A stretch of DNA of 38,925 nucleotides. Origin: Nocardia alni (GTDB lineage Bacteria > Actinomycetota > Actinomycetes > Mycobacteriales > Mycobacteriaceae). The position numbers and the translations under genes were made by a program. This document shows positions 7,052 through 14,501 of this stretch, in pieces (positions within the stretch are counted from its first letter, which is position 1; each line of letters opens with the position of its first letter). The DNA lies in NCBI RefSeq assembly GCF_019038435.1, contig NZ_JAGPOX010000097.1, positions 1-38,925 of the forward strand, read 5' to 3'. Under the pieces are notes generated by a model. It searched no databases. It was given only the letters and a program-made list of their open reading frames with translations, and was not told the DNA's origin.

Positions 7052-8136
7052 ATGCGAACAATCCGGAGATGTTGGTCCGCTACCTGGCAATGTCCGGCGA
7101 ACACTGGCGTCAATTCCGCCCGCAATCGGACGGATATTGGCTGACCGTCTCACTGGACCGGAGCGGCCGCCTCGTGCCGATCGAACGAAAAACGGCCGCC
7201 CTGTTCGGCGCCCGGCCCACCGGAGTGTACTGGGTGAATGTCGCGGTCCATCACGCGTCATTCCAGGTCGAGGTGCCCACTGTCGAGAACGCACTGAACT
7301 TCGTCGTCCAAACACACCTGTCCTGGCGAATCACCGATCCGGTGCAGGCGATCCGGGCCAATGTGCGGGCCGCGGAGTTGGTCTACCGCCCGATCGTCGA
7401 ACAACACCTTCGGGCGATGGGCCGCACATTCCAAGTCGACCAGTTCCTCGACGCCGAGCACCATGTGAATTCGTTCTTCGCTTCCCGCCCCATCGAACTG
7501 GGCTACGGACTGACCTTGCTGGAGTGCCGGGTTCAGCTGCGGCCGGACTCGGAAACCCTCAGCCACCTCCGGCACCGGACCCTGGACCGACGGGCCGAGG
7601 AACGCCGACTCTCCGAGCACAACGTCGTGCTGCGCGATGCGGAACTCAAACACGGGGAGAACGACGCCGGACACGGCCTGAACTTGCAGTCCGCGAAGTT
7701 CGAGCACGAGATCGCAAGCTTGAAGGGGCAGAACCACATCGAGCGCGAACAGATCCGCATGGATCACTATCTGCAAGCGCTGCGCGATGGCGATCTCAGC
7801 ATGTTCGCGCTACAGCTGGCCTCCCGTAGGGATGATGTCGGTAAGGTGATCGAGCAGTTGGCCGTCCAGCACGACATCAACAAGCAGAGCGCGCGGGAGA
7901 TCATCACCCTATTGCTCGACAAGGGCATGCTGAACAAGCGGGACGGCGACCAGCTTCTGGCGAAAGTCAATGCGCTCATCGACAGCGCCACCAAGCCGAC
8001 CGCAGTCGGAGATTCTGCCTCGAAGCCGAATATCGAACTGACCGCATCGTCGATCATCACCGACACCGCAACGCTCAGCGCTCTGGACACCGAGCCGGAC
8101 GACGACGAGGAAGATGACGAGGACGAGGACATCTGA
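7048..8136 (+). CDS. SPFH/band-7-like protein
   Basis: A 362-residue protein. The ATG7048 start overlaps the NTPase stop, so it is the last gene of a translationally coupled trio. Residues about 30-170 resemble an SPFH (stomatin/prohibitin/flotillin) domain: DGYWLTVSLDRSG near the start and the hallmark strand LSWRITDPVQAIRANVRA. Coiled-coil-prone charged helices follow (about 175-250), then a helical region and a strongly acidic tail (DDDEEDDEDEDI). No clear N-terminal membrane anchor is visible, unlike most stomatins. SPFH proteins form membrane-associated scaffolds, and here it may place or assemble the NTPase/cyclase complex at the membrane. The family call is from pattern only. Confidence 0.6.
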   Translation: MNANNPEMLVRYLAMSGEHWRQFRPQSDGYWLTVSLDRSGRLVPIERKTAALFGARPTGVYWVNVAVHHASFQVEVPTVENALNFVVQTHLSWRITDPVQAIRANVRAAELVYRPIVEQHLRAMGRTFQVDQFLDAEHHVNSFFASRPIELGYGLTLLECRVQLRPDSETLSHLRHRTLDRRAEERRLSEHNVVLRDAELKHGENDAGHGLNLQSAKFEHEIASLKGQNHIEREQIRMDHYLQALRDGDLSMFALQLASRRDDVGKVIEQLAVQHDINKQSAREIITLLLDKGMLNKRDGDQLLAKVNALIDSATKPTAVGDSASKPNIELTASSIITDTATLSALDTEPDDDEEDDEDEDI

Positions 8137-8172
8137 CCCATTTCAGCAGCAGGCCCTGTCCCCACCTAGCCG

Positions 8173-8697
8173 TCATCCACCGATACCGGACAGCGACGAC
8201 ACGATGAACCAGACCACGAACACGATCAGGCTCACCGCACTCCATCGCAAAGCCACCGCGAACCTGCGATATTTGCGGCGGGCGACCTCGGCGAGCACCG
8301 CGGCCTCCCGCCACGCGTAATCGGCCAGCACTGCGACACTCGGTCGCCGGTCGATCTCGGTGGGAAAGGTCGGGAAGCTGAACCAGTTCCCGACCCCAGC
8401 GCCGCGCAGGTTCGGGCGCAGGGTTGAAGCCATGTACAGTATGCACACCAGCAGCGACACCCCGAGGGTGGCGGCAACTATGCATGTGAGCAGGGTCGTG
8501 TGCGTGCGGGAGGCCGCGATCAGCCCCGTCAGCGCGAATCCGTTCGCGGTCAGCAGCAATCCAACCTTCGTATCGGTTGCGGCGATGACTCGATTGGTCT
8601 CCGACACCGTTCGAAGTGCTGTGGACAGATCCTCAGCTGGACCGGGCCGCCCTTTTCGGAATCTCCGCCGAGCCGTCTTCACTATCTCAGGTTTCAT
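8173..8697 (-). CDS. Pycsar-effector-like (DUF5706-type) membrane protein
   Basis: A 174-residue membrane protein convergent to the SPFH gene. Helix ALRTVSETNRVIAATDTK leads into TM1 (VGLLLTANGFALTGLIAA). TM2 follows (TTLLTCIVAATLGVSLLVCILY), then 'STLRPNLRG', an F/P-rich cytoplasmic segment, helices with VARRKYRRF, and a last TM (WSAVSLIVFVVWFIVSS). The DTK before TM1, RPNL after TM2 and KYRR before the final TM are the layout of actinobacterial 'Pycsar effector' proteins. In Pycsar defence a cyclase makes cCMP/cUMP and a PycTM-type effector damages the membrane. Its position next to a class III cyclase homologue supports a functional link, although it is on the opposite strand and could be regulated separately. 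No Shine-Dalgarno is evident before ATG8697. Confidence 0.65.
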   Translation of the reverse strand: MKPEIVKTARRRFRKGRPGPAEDLSTALRTVSETNRVIAATDTKVGLLLTANGFALTGLIAASRTHTTLLTCIVAATLGVSLLVCILYMASTLRPNLRGAGVGNWFSFPTFPTEIDRRPSVAVLADYAWREAAVLAEVARRKYRRFAVALRWSAVSLIVFVVWFIVSSLSGIGG

Positions 8698-8806
8698 TTG
8701 AACAGAACATCAGCGCGCCACAATGGTTTCCACGTACAAGTGCACACTCGAAGGCATCGGTATCAGCCATTCGGGACGAATGCGGCCCGGCCGTGCGGCG
8801 TGACCA

Positions 8807-9157
8807 TCACCGTCGTCCCCGTGCTCGCGCCGAGCCGGCTCGGACACGGGCGCCTCGCACCGGCGCTTCACCGGCCGTGGCGATCATCCCTGGGCTGCCG
8901 AGATTATGTTTGTACCGTTGATCGAGGGTATGCAGGGTGAGCCGGATCAGGATTTCGGCGAGGATCCATAGGGCCGACATGAGCAGCACACCATGGGCGA
9001 GCACCCAGATCACGACCGCGTTGTTGGTGACATGCGGTGTGAGAGAGAACAGTTCGGCGCTGCCGGAACTTGCCAGCAGGGTCAGAGCAGCGGTCTGACG
9101 GCGGCCGAAGAACCGGTCGGTATCGCCGCGGTCGTCGGGCCAGGAGATAAGACTCAT
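8807..9157 (-). CDS. Small membrane protein of unknown function
   Basis: A 116-residue protein. The start at 9157 (MSLISWPDDRG) was chosen over longer in-frame starts because GGAGGG lies just upstream on the minus strand. One strong TM segment (VVIWVLAHGVLLMSALWILA) and a weaker hydrophobic stretch before it (TAALTLLASSGSAELFSL) are visible. The C-terminus is Arg/Gly/Ala-rich. It lies 109 bp upstream of the Pycsar-effector-like gene on the same strand and may be co-transcribed with it. I do not recognise the family. The Arg-rich tail suggests the true stop could differ, or that the end is poorly conserved. Confidence 0.5.
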   Translation of the reverse strand: MSLISWPDDRGDTDRFFGRRQTAALTLLASSGSAELFSLTPHVTNNAVVIWVLAHGVLLMSALWILAEILIRLTLHTLDQRYKHNLGSPGMIATAGEAPVRGARVRAGSARARGRR

Positions 9158-9775
9158 GGAGAGCCCTCCGTATTCATGAAATGAGACGCCGACCGAGCCC
9201 CCGCTCCTGCCGAGGTCGGGAACCGACGAGCAAACGGATACTTTCGTACGTGCGGGGGCAGATTCGAGGCGGTTTCCGAACGCCAATCCCCTTCAGCCCT
9301 ACCATGATTCGCGATTATCGCCCTACCACCGCGGCCGGGAGATGCCACAGTGCGTGCAGCGGTCCGGATCTACGCCCCGGACCGCACGTCCGGACACGAA
9401 ACCGTCGCATGGCTGAGGGTGCAAGCTTCATGGTTGATCCCGAGTTCTCGTCGAGTGCGTGGATCCTGTTGGTTTTCCGTCGAATTCGGACCCCGAGCCG
9501 GTCCCATCAATCGCTACGGTACGCCGCAATATTCCATGCTGCAATAACATCCGCATCTGCGTTCGCATCTGCTAATGCAATATCAGTACCGAGTGTTAGG
9601 TTTTCAGTTCTCGCGTGGACCGATTCGGCGATACTCGACATCGACGCACCCCTTATCGCACGAAAAGAGGTTGCCACTCACCGCCATGCGACAGATACGA
9701 CAGTTGAACGATTGGAGCCGAGTCCGGTTGGATGTCAAGCAAATTGGACACGGCGGCGCACAGGTCCGCAAACGA
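9158..9775. other. Gene-poor spacer between the cyclase/NTPase block and the terpene locus
   Basis: Open frames here lack ribosome-binding sites and protein-like composition. At 9552-9570 GCATCTGC occurs twice, and the 11-mer TGCGTTCGCAT (9558-9568) recurs at 11418-11428 on the other side of the P450 gene. Otherwise I see nothing gene-like. Confidence 0.4.
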
Positions 9776-9809
9776 CGACGCCGCCGGACCCATGGGTCCG
9801 GCGGCGTCG
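9776..9809 (-). terminator. Hairpin terminator after the P450 gene
   Basis: A perfect 17+17 bp loopless palindrome (left arm 9776-9792, right arm 9793-9809) lies 90 bp past the P450 stop. A short T tract follows on the minus strand (TCGTTTG) and CTGTTT on the plus strand, so it may act in both directions. Confidence 0.65.
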
Positions 9810-9898
9810 CTGTTTCGGTATCGGGCGCCCGGCAACTCGCCGCCCGCACTCGCGGCGAGGTCCTCTGGAGGTTGCTGGGTAGCGGTGACGGGTTCGGG

Positions 9899-11080
9899 TC
9901 AGACGTAGTTGAGGGGTGGGGAGGAGGGGAAGGTTACCGGGAGGGTGGTCAGGGCTCGGTGGAATGGGCCTGGGCGCCAAGTCAATTCGGACATGGGCTG
10001 GGCCAGTTCCAGGTCCGGTAGGGCGTCCAGGAGTTGGTCCAGGGCTTCGTTGGCTATGAGCATGGCCACCGATTGGGCGGGGCAGGCGTGGGGGCCCGCG
10101 CCCCAGGCCAGGTGGGAGCGGTTTCCGGTGCGTTCGCCGCGCACCGAGGGGTCGTCGTGGCAGCCGGCCAGGCTGATCACGACGGGCTGGTGCTCGGGTA
10201 GCCATACGTCGCCGACGAACTGGGGTTGGCGGGGATAGCTGATGCAGGCGTTGGCCAGGGGCGGGTCGGCGAACAACGCCTCATCGATGGCGTCGCGGGC
10301 CGAGAGGGCGCCGCCCAGGAGTTCGCTGCCGAATCGGCTGTCGGTGATCATCAGCAGCAGGGTGTTGACGATCAGGTTCCAGGTCGGTTCGGTTCCCGCG
10401 GTGTAGAGCATGGTGATGGCCTGCGCCGTTTCCGCGTCGTCGCGGCCGGCGGATTCGGCCAGCAGCCACGAGGTCAGGTCGTGCCCTGGTGTGGCCCGTT
10501 TGGCGGCGATCAGCTTGGTCATCGCGGTGGCGATGACGGTGTCGGCCTGGGCCGCGGCCTCCGGGGCCGGGTCGTCGCGCAGGGTCATCATGGCGTCGAA
10601 CATGGCGTCGCCGACCTCGGGGGTGAATCCGAGAAGCTGGTCGATGATTTCGACGGTGAGCGGGACGGCGTACTGGTTGAGCAGGTCGACCTCGCCGATC
10701 TGGCAAAACTCGTTGATGAGGTTGACCGAAGTGCGTTCGACCATGCGCCGCAAGGGATGTAGTTCGACGCGGTCGATGGCGGAGGTGATCGCGTGACGGT
10801 AGTGGATGTGTTCATCCCCCGACGTGCGGGAGGCGGTGGGCTGCCAGCCCATGGCGGCCGTATACGGACATCCGGTGTCCTGGCGGGACTGCCACAGGCG
10901 TGGGTCGGCGGGAAACCGCGCGGGGTCGCCGAGGACCTGCAGTGCCTCGCGGTAGCCCAGGACGAGGGTGGCGGAGACGCCGGGCGCGATGTCGACGGGA
11001 ACCAGCGGCCCGTGCTCACGGCGCATCGCCTGATATGCGCCGTGCGGGTCCGCCGCGAACTCGGGCGAGTACAGCTTCAC
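9899..11080 (-). CDS. Cytochrome P450 lacking the ExxR arginine
   Basis: A 393-residue bacterial class I P450 starting at GTG11080, with AGGAG about 10 nt upstream. The heme loop LAWGAGPHACPAQ keeps the Cys ligand and the His, but Trp replaces the usual Phe and Ala replaces the last Gly. The I-helix reads AGTEPT, so Pro stands where the acid-alcohol Thr is expected. In the K-helix the ExxR motif reads EALF: the near-universal Arg is missing. Streptomyces CYP157 enzymes are known to lack ExxR yet fold, so this need not be inactive. It diverges from the prenyltransferase-terpene synthase gene and probably oxidises its product, with ferredoxin partners supplied elsewhere. The usual length and clean frame argue against decay. 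Confidence 0.85.
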   Translation of the reverse strand: MKLYSPEFAADPHGAYQAMRREHGPLVPVDIAPGVSATLVLGYREALQVLGDPARFPADPRLWQSRQDTGCPYTAAMGWQPTASRTSGDEHIHYRHAITSAIDRVELHPLRRMVERTSVNLINEFCQIGEVDLLNQYAVPLTVEIIDQLLGFTPEVGDAMFDAMMTLRDDPAPEAAAQADTVIATAMTKLIAAKRATPGHDLTSWLLAESAGRDDAETAQAITMLYTAGTEPTWNLIVNTLLLMITDSRFGSELLGGALSARDAIDEALFADPPLANACISYPRQPQFVGDVWLPEHQPVVISLAGCHDDPSVRGERTGNRSHLAWGAGPHACPAQSVAMLIANEALDQLLDALPDLELAQPMSELTWRPGPFHRALTTLPVTFPSSPPLNYV

Positions 11081-11139
11081 CCGAGTTCGCCTCCTGTGGT
11101 GAGGCGGTGAGCTCTAGCGTGCAACTCCGGGAGAATCAT
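11077..11139 (-). CDS. Possible 20-residue peptide coupled to the P450 gene
   Basis: ATG11139 is preceded by AAGGAG at good spacing and encodes a 20-residue peptide (MILPELHARAHRL...). Its TGA overlaps the P450 GTG start (GTGA). This could be a leader for translational coupling or a small protein. No family is recognised. It is short enough that chance cannot be excluded. Confidence 0.3.
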   Translation of the reverse strand: MILPELHARAHRLTTGGELG

Positions 11140-11218
11140 GGCAAAGCTCCTTGAAGAGGTAGCAGAGGGCGAATCCGGGTCGCACGCGCATTCGGTCGAA
11201 CCGGATCCGTGAGGCGGC

Positions 11219-11317
11219 TCAGTCGGGTAGTCGCGCGACGACGGCCGCAGGCGGCCGCGGGAACAACCTGACGGAGTGGAGGGCATACGCACGCACGACC
11301 GTGTTCGAGTCGGCCAC
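11219..11317 (-). CDS. Possible 32-residue peptide upstream of the P450 gene
   Basis: GTG11317 has a strong purine-rich Shine-Dalgarno (GGGGAGG) upstream on the minus strand and reads 32 codons (VADSNTVVRAYALHSVRL..., ending RLPD) to TGA. The composition is protein-like rather than random high-GC, but there is no recognisable domain. It could be a leader peptide of the P450 transcript. Confidence 0.3.
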   Translation of the reverse strand: MADSNTVVRAYALHSVRLFPRPPAAVVARLPD

Positions 11318-11531
11318 GTCCTACCTCCCCTGCGCGCAGTGCTGCGGCCCGGTTCGTGTCCGGCCTCAGCGATACAATTTCAATTGACATATCAAATGCG
11401 CTCGACGGCAGCACATTTGCGTTCGCATGTTTGCGTTTGGGCGCTTCGATGATAGCGATCGTCGCGTGCGACCGCAGGGTAACCATCGAGTAGCAACCAC
11501 GCCGCACACGCGCAGTGGGGCCTCCGGCCCC

Positions 11532-11557
11532 CGACTCAGCATGAACATGCTGAGTCG
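11532..11557. promoter_or_regulatory. Perfect 12+12 bp palindrome upstream of the terpene synthase gene
   Basis: CGACTCAGCATG (11532-11543), two bases (AA), CATGCTGAGTCG (11546-11557). The arms match perfectly. It lies 99 bp before the prenyltransferase-terpene synthase start in the divergent region shared with the P450. Without a T tract it is more likely an operator than a terminator. No regulator gene is adjacent. Confidence 0.6.
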
Positions 11558-11655
11558 AAATCATCAAAACTGGCCGATACCAACATGTTCCGCGCCGCTC
11601 CGGTGTCCAATTTCACTGTTGACGGTGCAGGTTGTGATCAGGCAGGAGCGAACTC

Positions 11656-13659
11656 GTGTCCAGTGACATTGATTCCGTGGTGTTCCCCCATCTCGAGGCG
11701 GACTTGGACCGCGTCCGTGACGTTCTCGGCCCCGCGCGGCTGCCGAGCAGGAACATCCTGACCGGGCTGACGGACGAGGCGCCGGACGGCTCTCGCCGCA
11801 TGGTCCGCCCCACCCTGACGCTCCAGTCGTATTACCTGCTCACCGATCCCGCGGTTCCGGCGCGAGATCGGGTGGTGCGCGCCGCGGCCGCGGTCGAGTT
11901 ACTGCACCTGGGCTCGCTGTATCACGACGACGTCATCGACCACGCCTACCAGCGTCGCGGTCGTCCCAGCGCCAACGCGGTGTGGGGATCGCATCTGGCC
12001 GTACTGGGCGGCGACTCCGTGACTTTCGCGGGCGCGCGAATACTGGCCGAACTCGGCCAGCGCGAGGTTCTCGCCGCGATGACCGTGGGCGAGCAGATGT
12101 GCGAGGGCATGATGATCGAGGCCGCCGACCTCTACGGGGCCTCCCGCACCGAGCAGTCCTACCTGGACGGTATCGACGGGAAGACGGCGGCGCTGCTCTC
12201 ACTGGCCTGCCGGGTCGGCGCGATGCAGACCGGTCGGGACGAGGCCGACGAACAGGCGCTGGCCATGTTCGGCCGGCAGTTCGGGATGGCCTATCAGCTT
12301 TTCGACGACATCCTCGACCTGACCTCGACCGCCGCGGAGATGGGCAAGCCGGTCAATTCGGATCTGCCCGAAGGCATTTACACACTTCCGGTGATCCGCG
12401 CCGCAGCCCGCGACGGGGATCTGGCCCGCCTGCTGCGCAGGACCATGACCGGCGAGGAGGCCGCGCGAGCCCGTGAACTCGTCATCGCCTCCGGCGCCGT
12501 GGACGAGGCGCGGACACTGGCCGACACGTTCATGGACCGGGCCGACGGTCATCTGGCCGCGCTGCGCGCCCATCCGGGCGCCCGGCGCGCGATGAGCGCG
12601 TATACCCGGTCGGTACTGGATCGGCGACCCGCGCTGCTCGTGATTCCCGCACCGGCGAAACAGCCGTCAACCGCCCCTGATTACATAGTCCCGCAAGAGA
12701 TTACGCACTGGGTGCGGAACTGGATGATGGATACCGGCCTGGTCCTGTCCCCGGACGAGCTCGATCGCGACCACCGGTGGACGGGAGTTCTGCGGTTGCA
12801 GTCGAACCGAATCATGCCCGCCGCGAATACCACTCGCGTCCAGACCACCGCCGGCTTGGCCCTGCTGTCCCTGGTGTGGGACGACCTGTTCGACGATCCG
12901 CGGCTGACCGACCCGCAGGCGGTCACCGCACTGCGGCACGGCCTGGTGGCGATGCTGCGCCAGGACCCGCAGATCCGTGGCGCGATCCCGGCGGCCTGGG
13001 CCGGCCTGTGGCCGCGTGTGCGCGAGGGCCGCAGCGCCCGCTGGCAGGAGCGGTTCCTGGACAACCTCGAGCAGTGGTTCGAGGCGGCCGAACGCGAGGC
13101 GCACCACCGCATCACCGGCTATGTACCCAGCACGGCCGACTATGTGCCACTACGGAAGTCGACCTCCGGGATCGAAACCATCATCGCCGGTGTCGAGGTG
13201 CACCAGGACCGGGAGCTACCGTCGAGGCTGCGCGACCACCCGGTGATCCGGCGTCTCGAGGAGTTGCTGTTCCTGGTGGGCAGCGTGGAGAACGACCTGG
13301 TCGGATTGGCTCGGGATGAGGCGGACCGGGCTCCCTACAACCTGGTCCGGGCGGTCTGTCGGGAGACCGGCTGCACCCGCGAGGAGGCCGTCGAGCAGGT
13401 GGGGCGCCAACTGGCCGAGTATCGCGCCCAGCTCGACTCGGTGATTCGTTACGTCCCCGCGCTCCTGCGCATGATTCCGGGCCTGTCGGGCCGGCGCAAG
13501 GAGATCGCGGCGATGTACGCGAACATGACCGAGGTGCTCGTCCGGGTGAATCAATCCGAGCGGCACACCCACGACTCGGCCTCCCCCGCACTGGATTTGG
13601 AACGACTTCGAAGCGAGATCTACCGCGGGGCAGATGAATCCGCGCCTGCCGCGCCGTAA
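11656..13659 (+). CDS. Bifunctional isoprenyl diphosphate synthase - class I terpene synthase
   Basis: A 667-residue protein starting at GTG11656, with AGGAG 7 nt upstream. N-terminal domain (about 1-330): trans-prenyltransferase with first Asp-rich motif DDVID (91-95), GK-T in DGKTAAL, and second motif DDILD (217-221). Small residues (G, S) at positions -5/-4 before the first motif suggest a product longer than C15. C-terminal domain (about 345-640): class I terpene synthase with WDDLFDD (D409/D410/D413/D414), pyrophosphate-sensor R500 exactly 46 residues before the NSE motif, NSE-type ENDLVGLARDE (N546, D547, G550, D554), and the RY pair 598-599. In the NSE triad Ser is Gly and Glu is Asp, so metal binding is slightly atypical. 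The order prenyltransferase then cyclase is opposite to fungal chimeras of the fusicoccadiene type. It would make its own substrate and cyclise it, with the P450 tailoring the product. Confidence 0.88.
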   Translation: MSSDIDSVVFPHLEADLDRVRDVLGPARLPSRNILTGLTDEAPDGSRRMVRPTLTLQSYYLLTDPAVPARDRVVRAAAAVELLHLGSLYHDDVIDHAYQRRGRPSANAVWGSHLAVLGGDSVTFAGARILAELGQREVLAAMTVGEQMCEGMMIEAADLYGASRTEQSYLDGIDGKTAALLSLACRVGAMQTGRDEADEQALAMFGRQFGMAYQLFDDILDLTSTAAEMGKPVNSDLPEGIYTLPVIRAAARDGDLARLLRRTMTGEEAARARELVIASGAVDEARTLADTFMDRADGHLAALRAHPGARRAMSAYTRSVLDRRPALLVIPAPAKQPSTAPDYIVPQEITHWVRNWMMDTGLVLSPDELDRDHRWTGVLRLQSNRIMPAANTTRVQTTAGLALLSLVWDDLFDDPRLTDPQAVTALRHGLVAMLRQDPQIRGAIPAAWAGLWPRVREGRSARWQERFLDNLEQWFEAAEREAHHRITGYVPSTADYVPLRKSTSGIETIIAGVEVHQDRELPSRLRDHPVIRRLEELLFLVGSVENDLVGLARDEADRAPYNLVRAVCRETGCTREEAVEQVGRQLAEYRAQLDSVIRYVPALLRMIPGLSGRRKEIAAMYANMTEVLVRVNQSERHTHDSASPALDLERLRSEIYRGADESAPAAP

Positions 13660-14501
13660 GTCTCACGCGGGGCGTCGGTTCGGCGCCCCGCCGCATCCCC
13701 GGACCTCACCGGTCCGGGGATGCGGAATGCCGAAACACGCGTCCGCAGCGCGGAGCGCGTACGCAGATGGAACGTGACCAGACCGATCACGACGCTCGCG
13801 GCGAACCAGACCAGTTGTATGCCGAAGCCCGAAAGCAGTACGGCGCCGGAGAATCCCGCCGCTGTCGCGACCTGCATCGCCCCGAAAGACGGTAGCCAGC
13901 GCACGAAATCGCCGTCTGCCCCGATACTGGCGATGGGGTTCTGCACGGCCATGTCGACGCAGCTGATCATCGCGATCGCGAACATCCCCTCCACCTCCCG
14001 CCGCAGCAACGTGCCCAGGACCACACCCAGCGCACCGTAGGTCATCGCCGCGCAGAACAGCGCCGCGGCCAGCATGACGGGCTGCCGGGGCGACCAGTAG
14101 CAGCACAGGATCGCCGTGGCGTACACGCTGACCACCACCGAGGCCACTACCAGGCAGGCGATCTTGGCCAGCCCCAGCGCGACTCGCGGAAATCCGGCCA
14201 TCGACAGCCGCCGGTCGAACTCGCCGCTACCGAAAGTCGCCGCGAACATCATGAATCCGATGATCAGCGTGACCGCGGCGATGGCGGCGCTGATCTGAGC
14301 CAGCTCGTTTCCGTTGGCGCGCAACACGACACCGGTCCCCCGAAGCCGGAACGACACCTCGATACGCATGACGGCCAGGCGCACCAGGCTGATCACCGCG
14401 GGAACGAAGACGGCCACCAGCAGCATGGCGAACCGATTGCGAGCATGCTCGACCAGGCCGTAGCGCGTAGCTGTCAGGAACAGCCGCAGCCCCTGCCTCA
14501 T
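13620..14501 (-). CDS. ABC-2-type transporter permease
   Basis: A 293-residue membrane protein starting at ATG14501, inside the ATPase stop (ATGA overlap). About six TM segments are visible (for example FAMLLVAVFVPAVISLV, ISAAIAAVTLIIGFMMFAA, KIACLVVASVVVSVYATAIL, VMLAAALFCAAMTYGALGVVLG, LSGFGIQLVWFAASVVIGLV). The C-terminal ~45 residues are a polar tail that overlaps the convergent terpene synthase gene by 40 bp and its terminator hairpins. The native end may originally have been earlier. With the ATPase it forms an exporter, and location suggests export of or self-protection from the terpenoid. Confidence 0.8.
   Translation of the reverse strand: MRQGLRLFLTATRYGLVEHARNRFAMLLVAVFVPAVISLVRLAVMRIEVSFRLRGTGVVLRANGNELAQISAAIAAVTLIIGFMMFAATFGSGEFDRRLSMAGFPRVALGLAKIACLVVASVVVSVYATAILCCYWSPRQPVMLAAALFCAAMTYGALGVVLGTLLRREVEGMFAIAMISCVDMAVQNPIASIGADGDFVRWLPSFGAMQVATAAGFSGAVLLSGFGIQLVWFAASVVIGLVTFHLRTRSALRTRVSAFRIPGPVRSGDAAGRRTDAPRETYGAAGADSSAPR
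13667..13725 (+). terminator. Tandem hairpins ending the terpene synthase transcript, inside the permease 3' end
   Basis: GCGGGGCG (13667-13674) pairs with CGCCCCGC (13684-13691). Next, a perfect 15-bp stem 13691-13705/13711-13725 has a 5-nt loop. No long T tract follows. It begins 8 bp after the synthase stop but lies inside the 3' end of the convergent ABC permease frame, so it is read as protein on the other strand. Confidence 0.6.

Noticed and set aside
9575..10021. Coding region in the spacer and opposite the P450
   Set aside because: It mirrors the hairpin and the P450 antisense strand, is Gly/Arg-rich, has no Shine-Dalgarno and no known domain.
10226..10762. Long plus-strand frame inside the P450 gene
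   Set aside because: Gly/Val/Asp-rich antisense frame typical of high-GC genes; the minus strand carries the P450 motifs.
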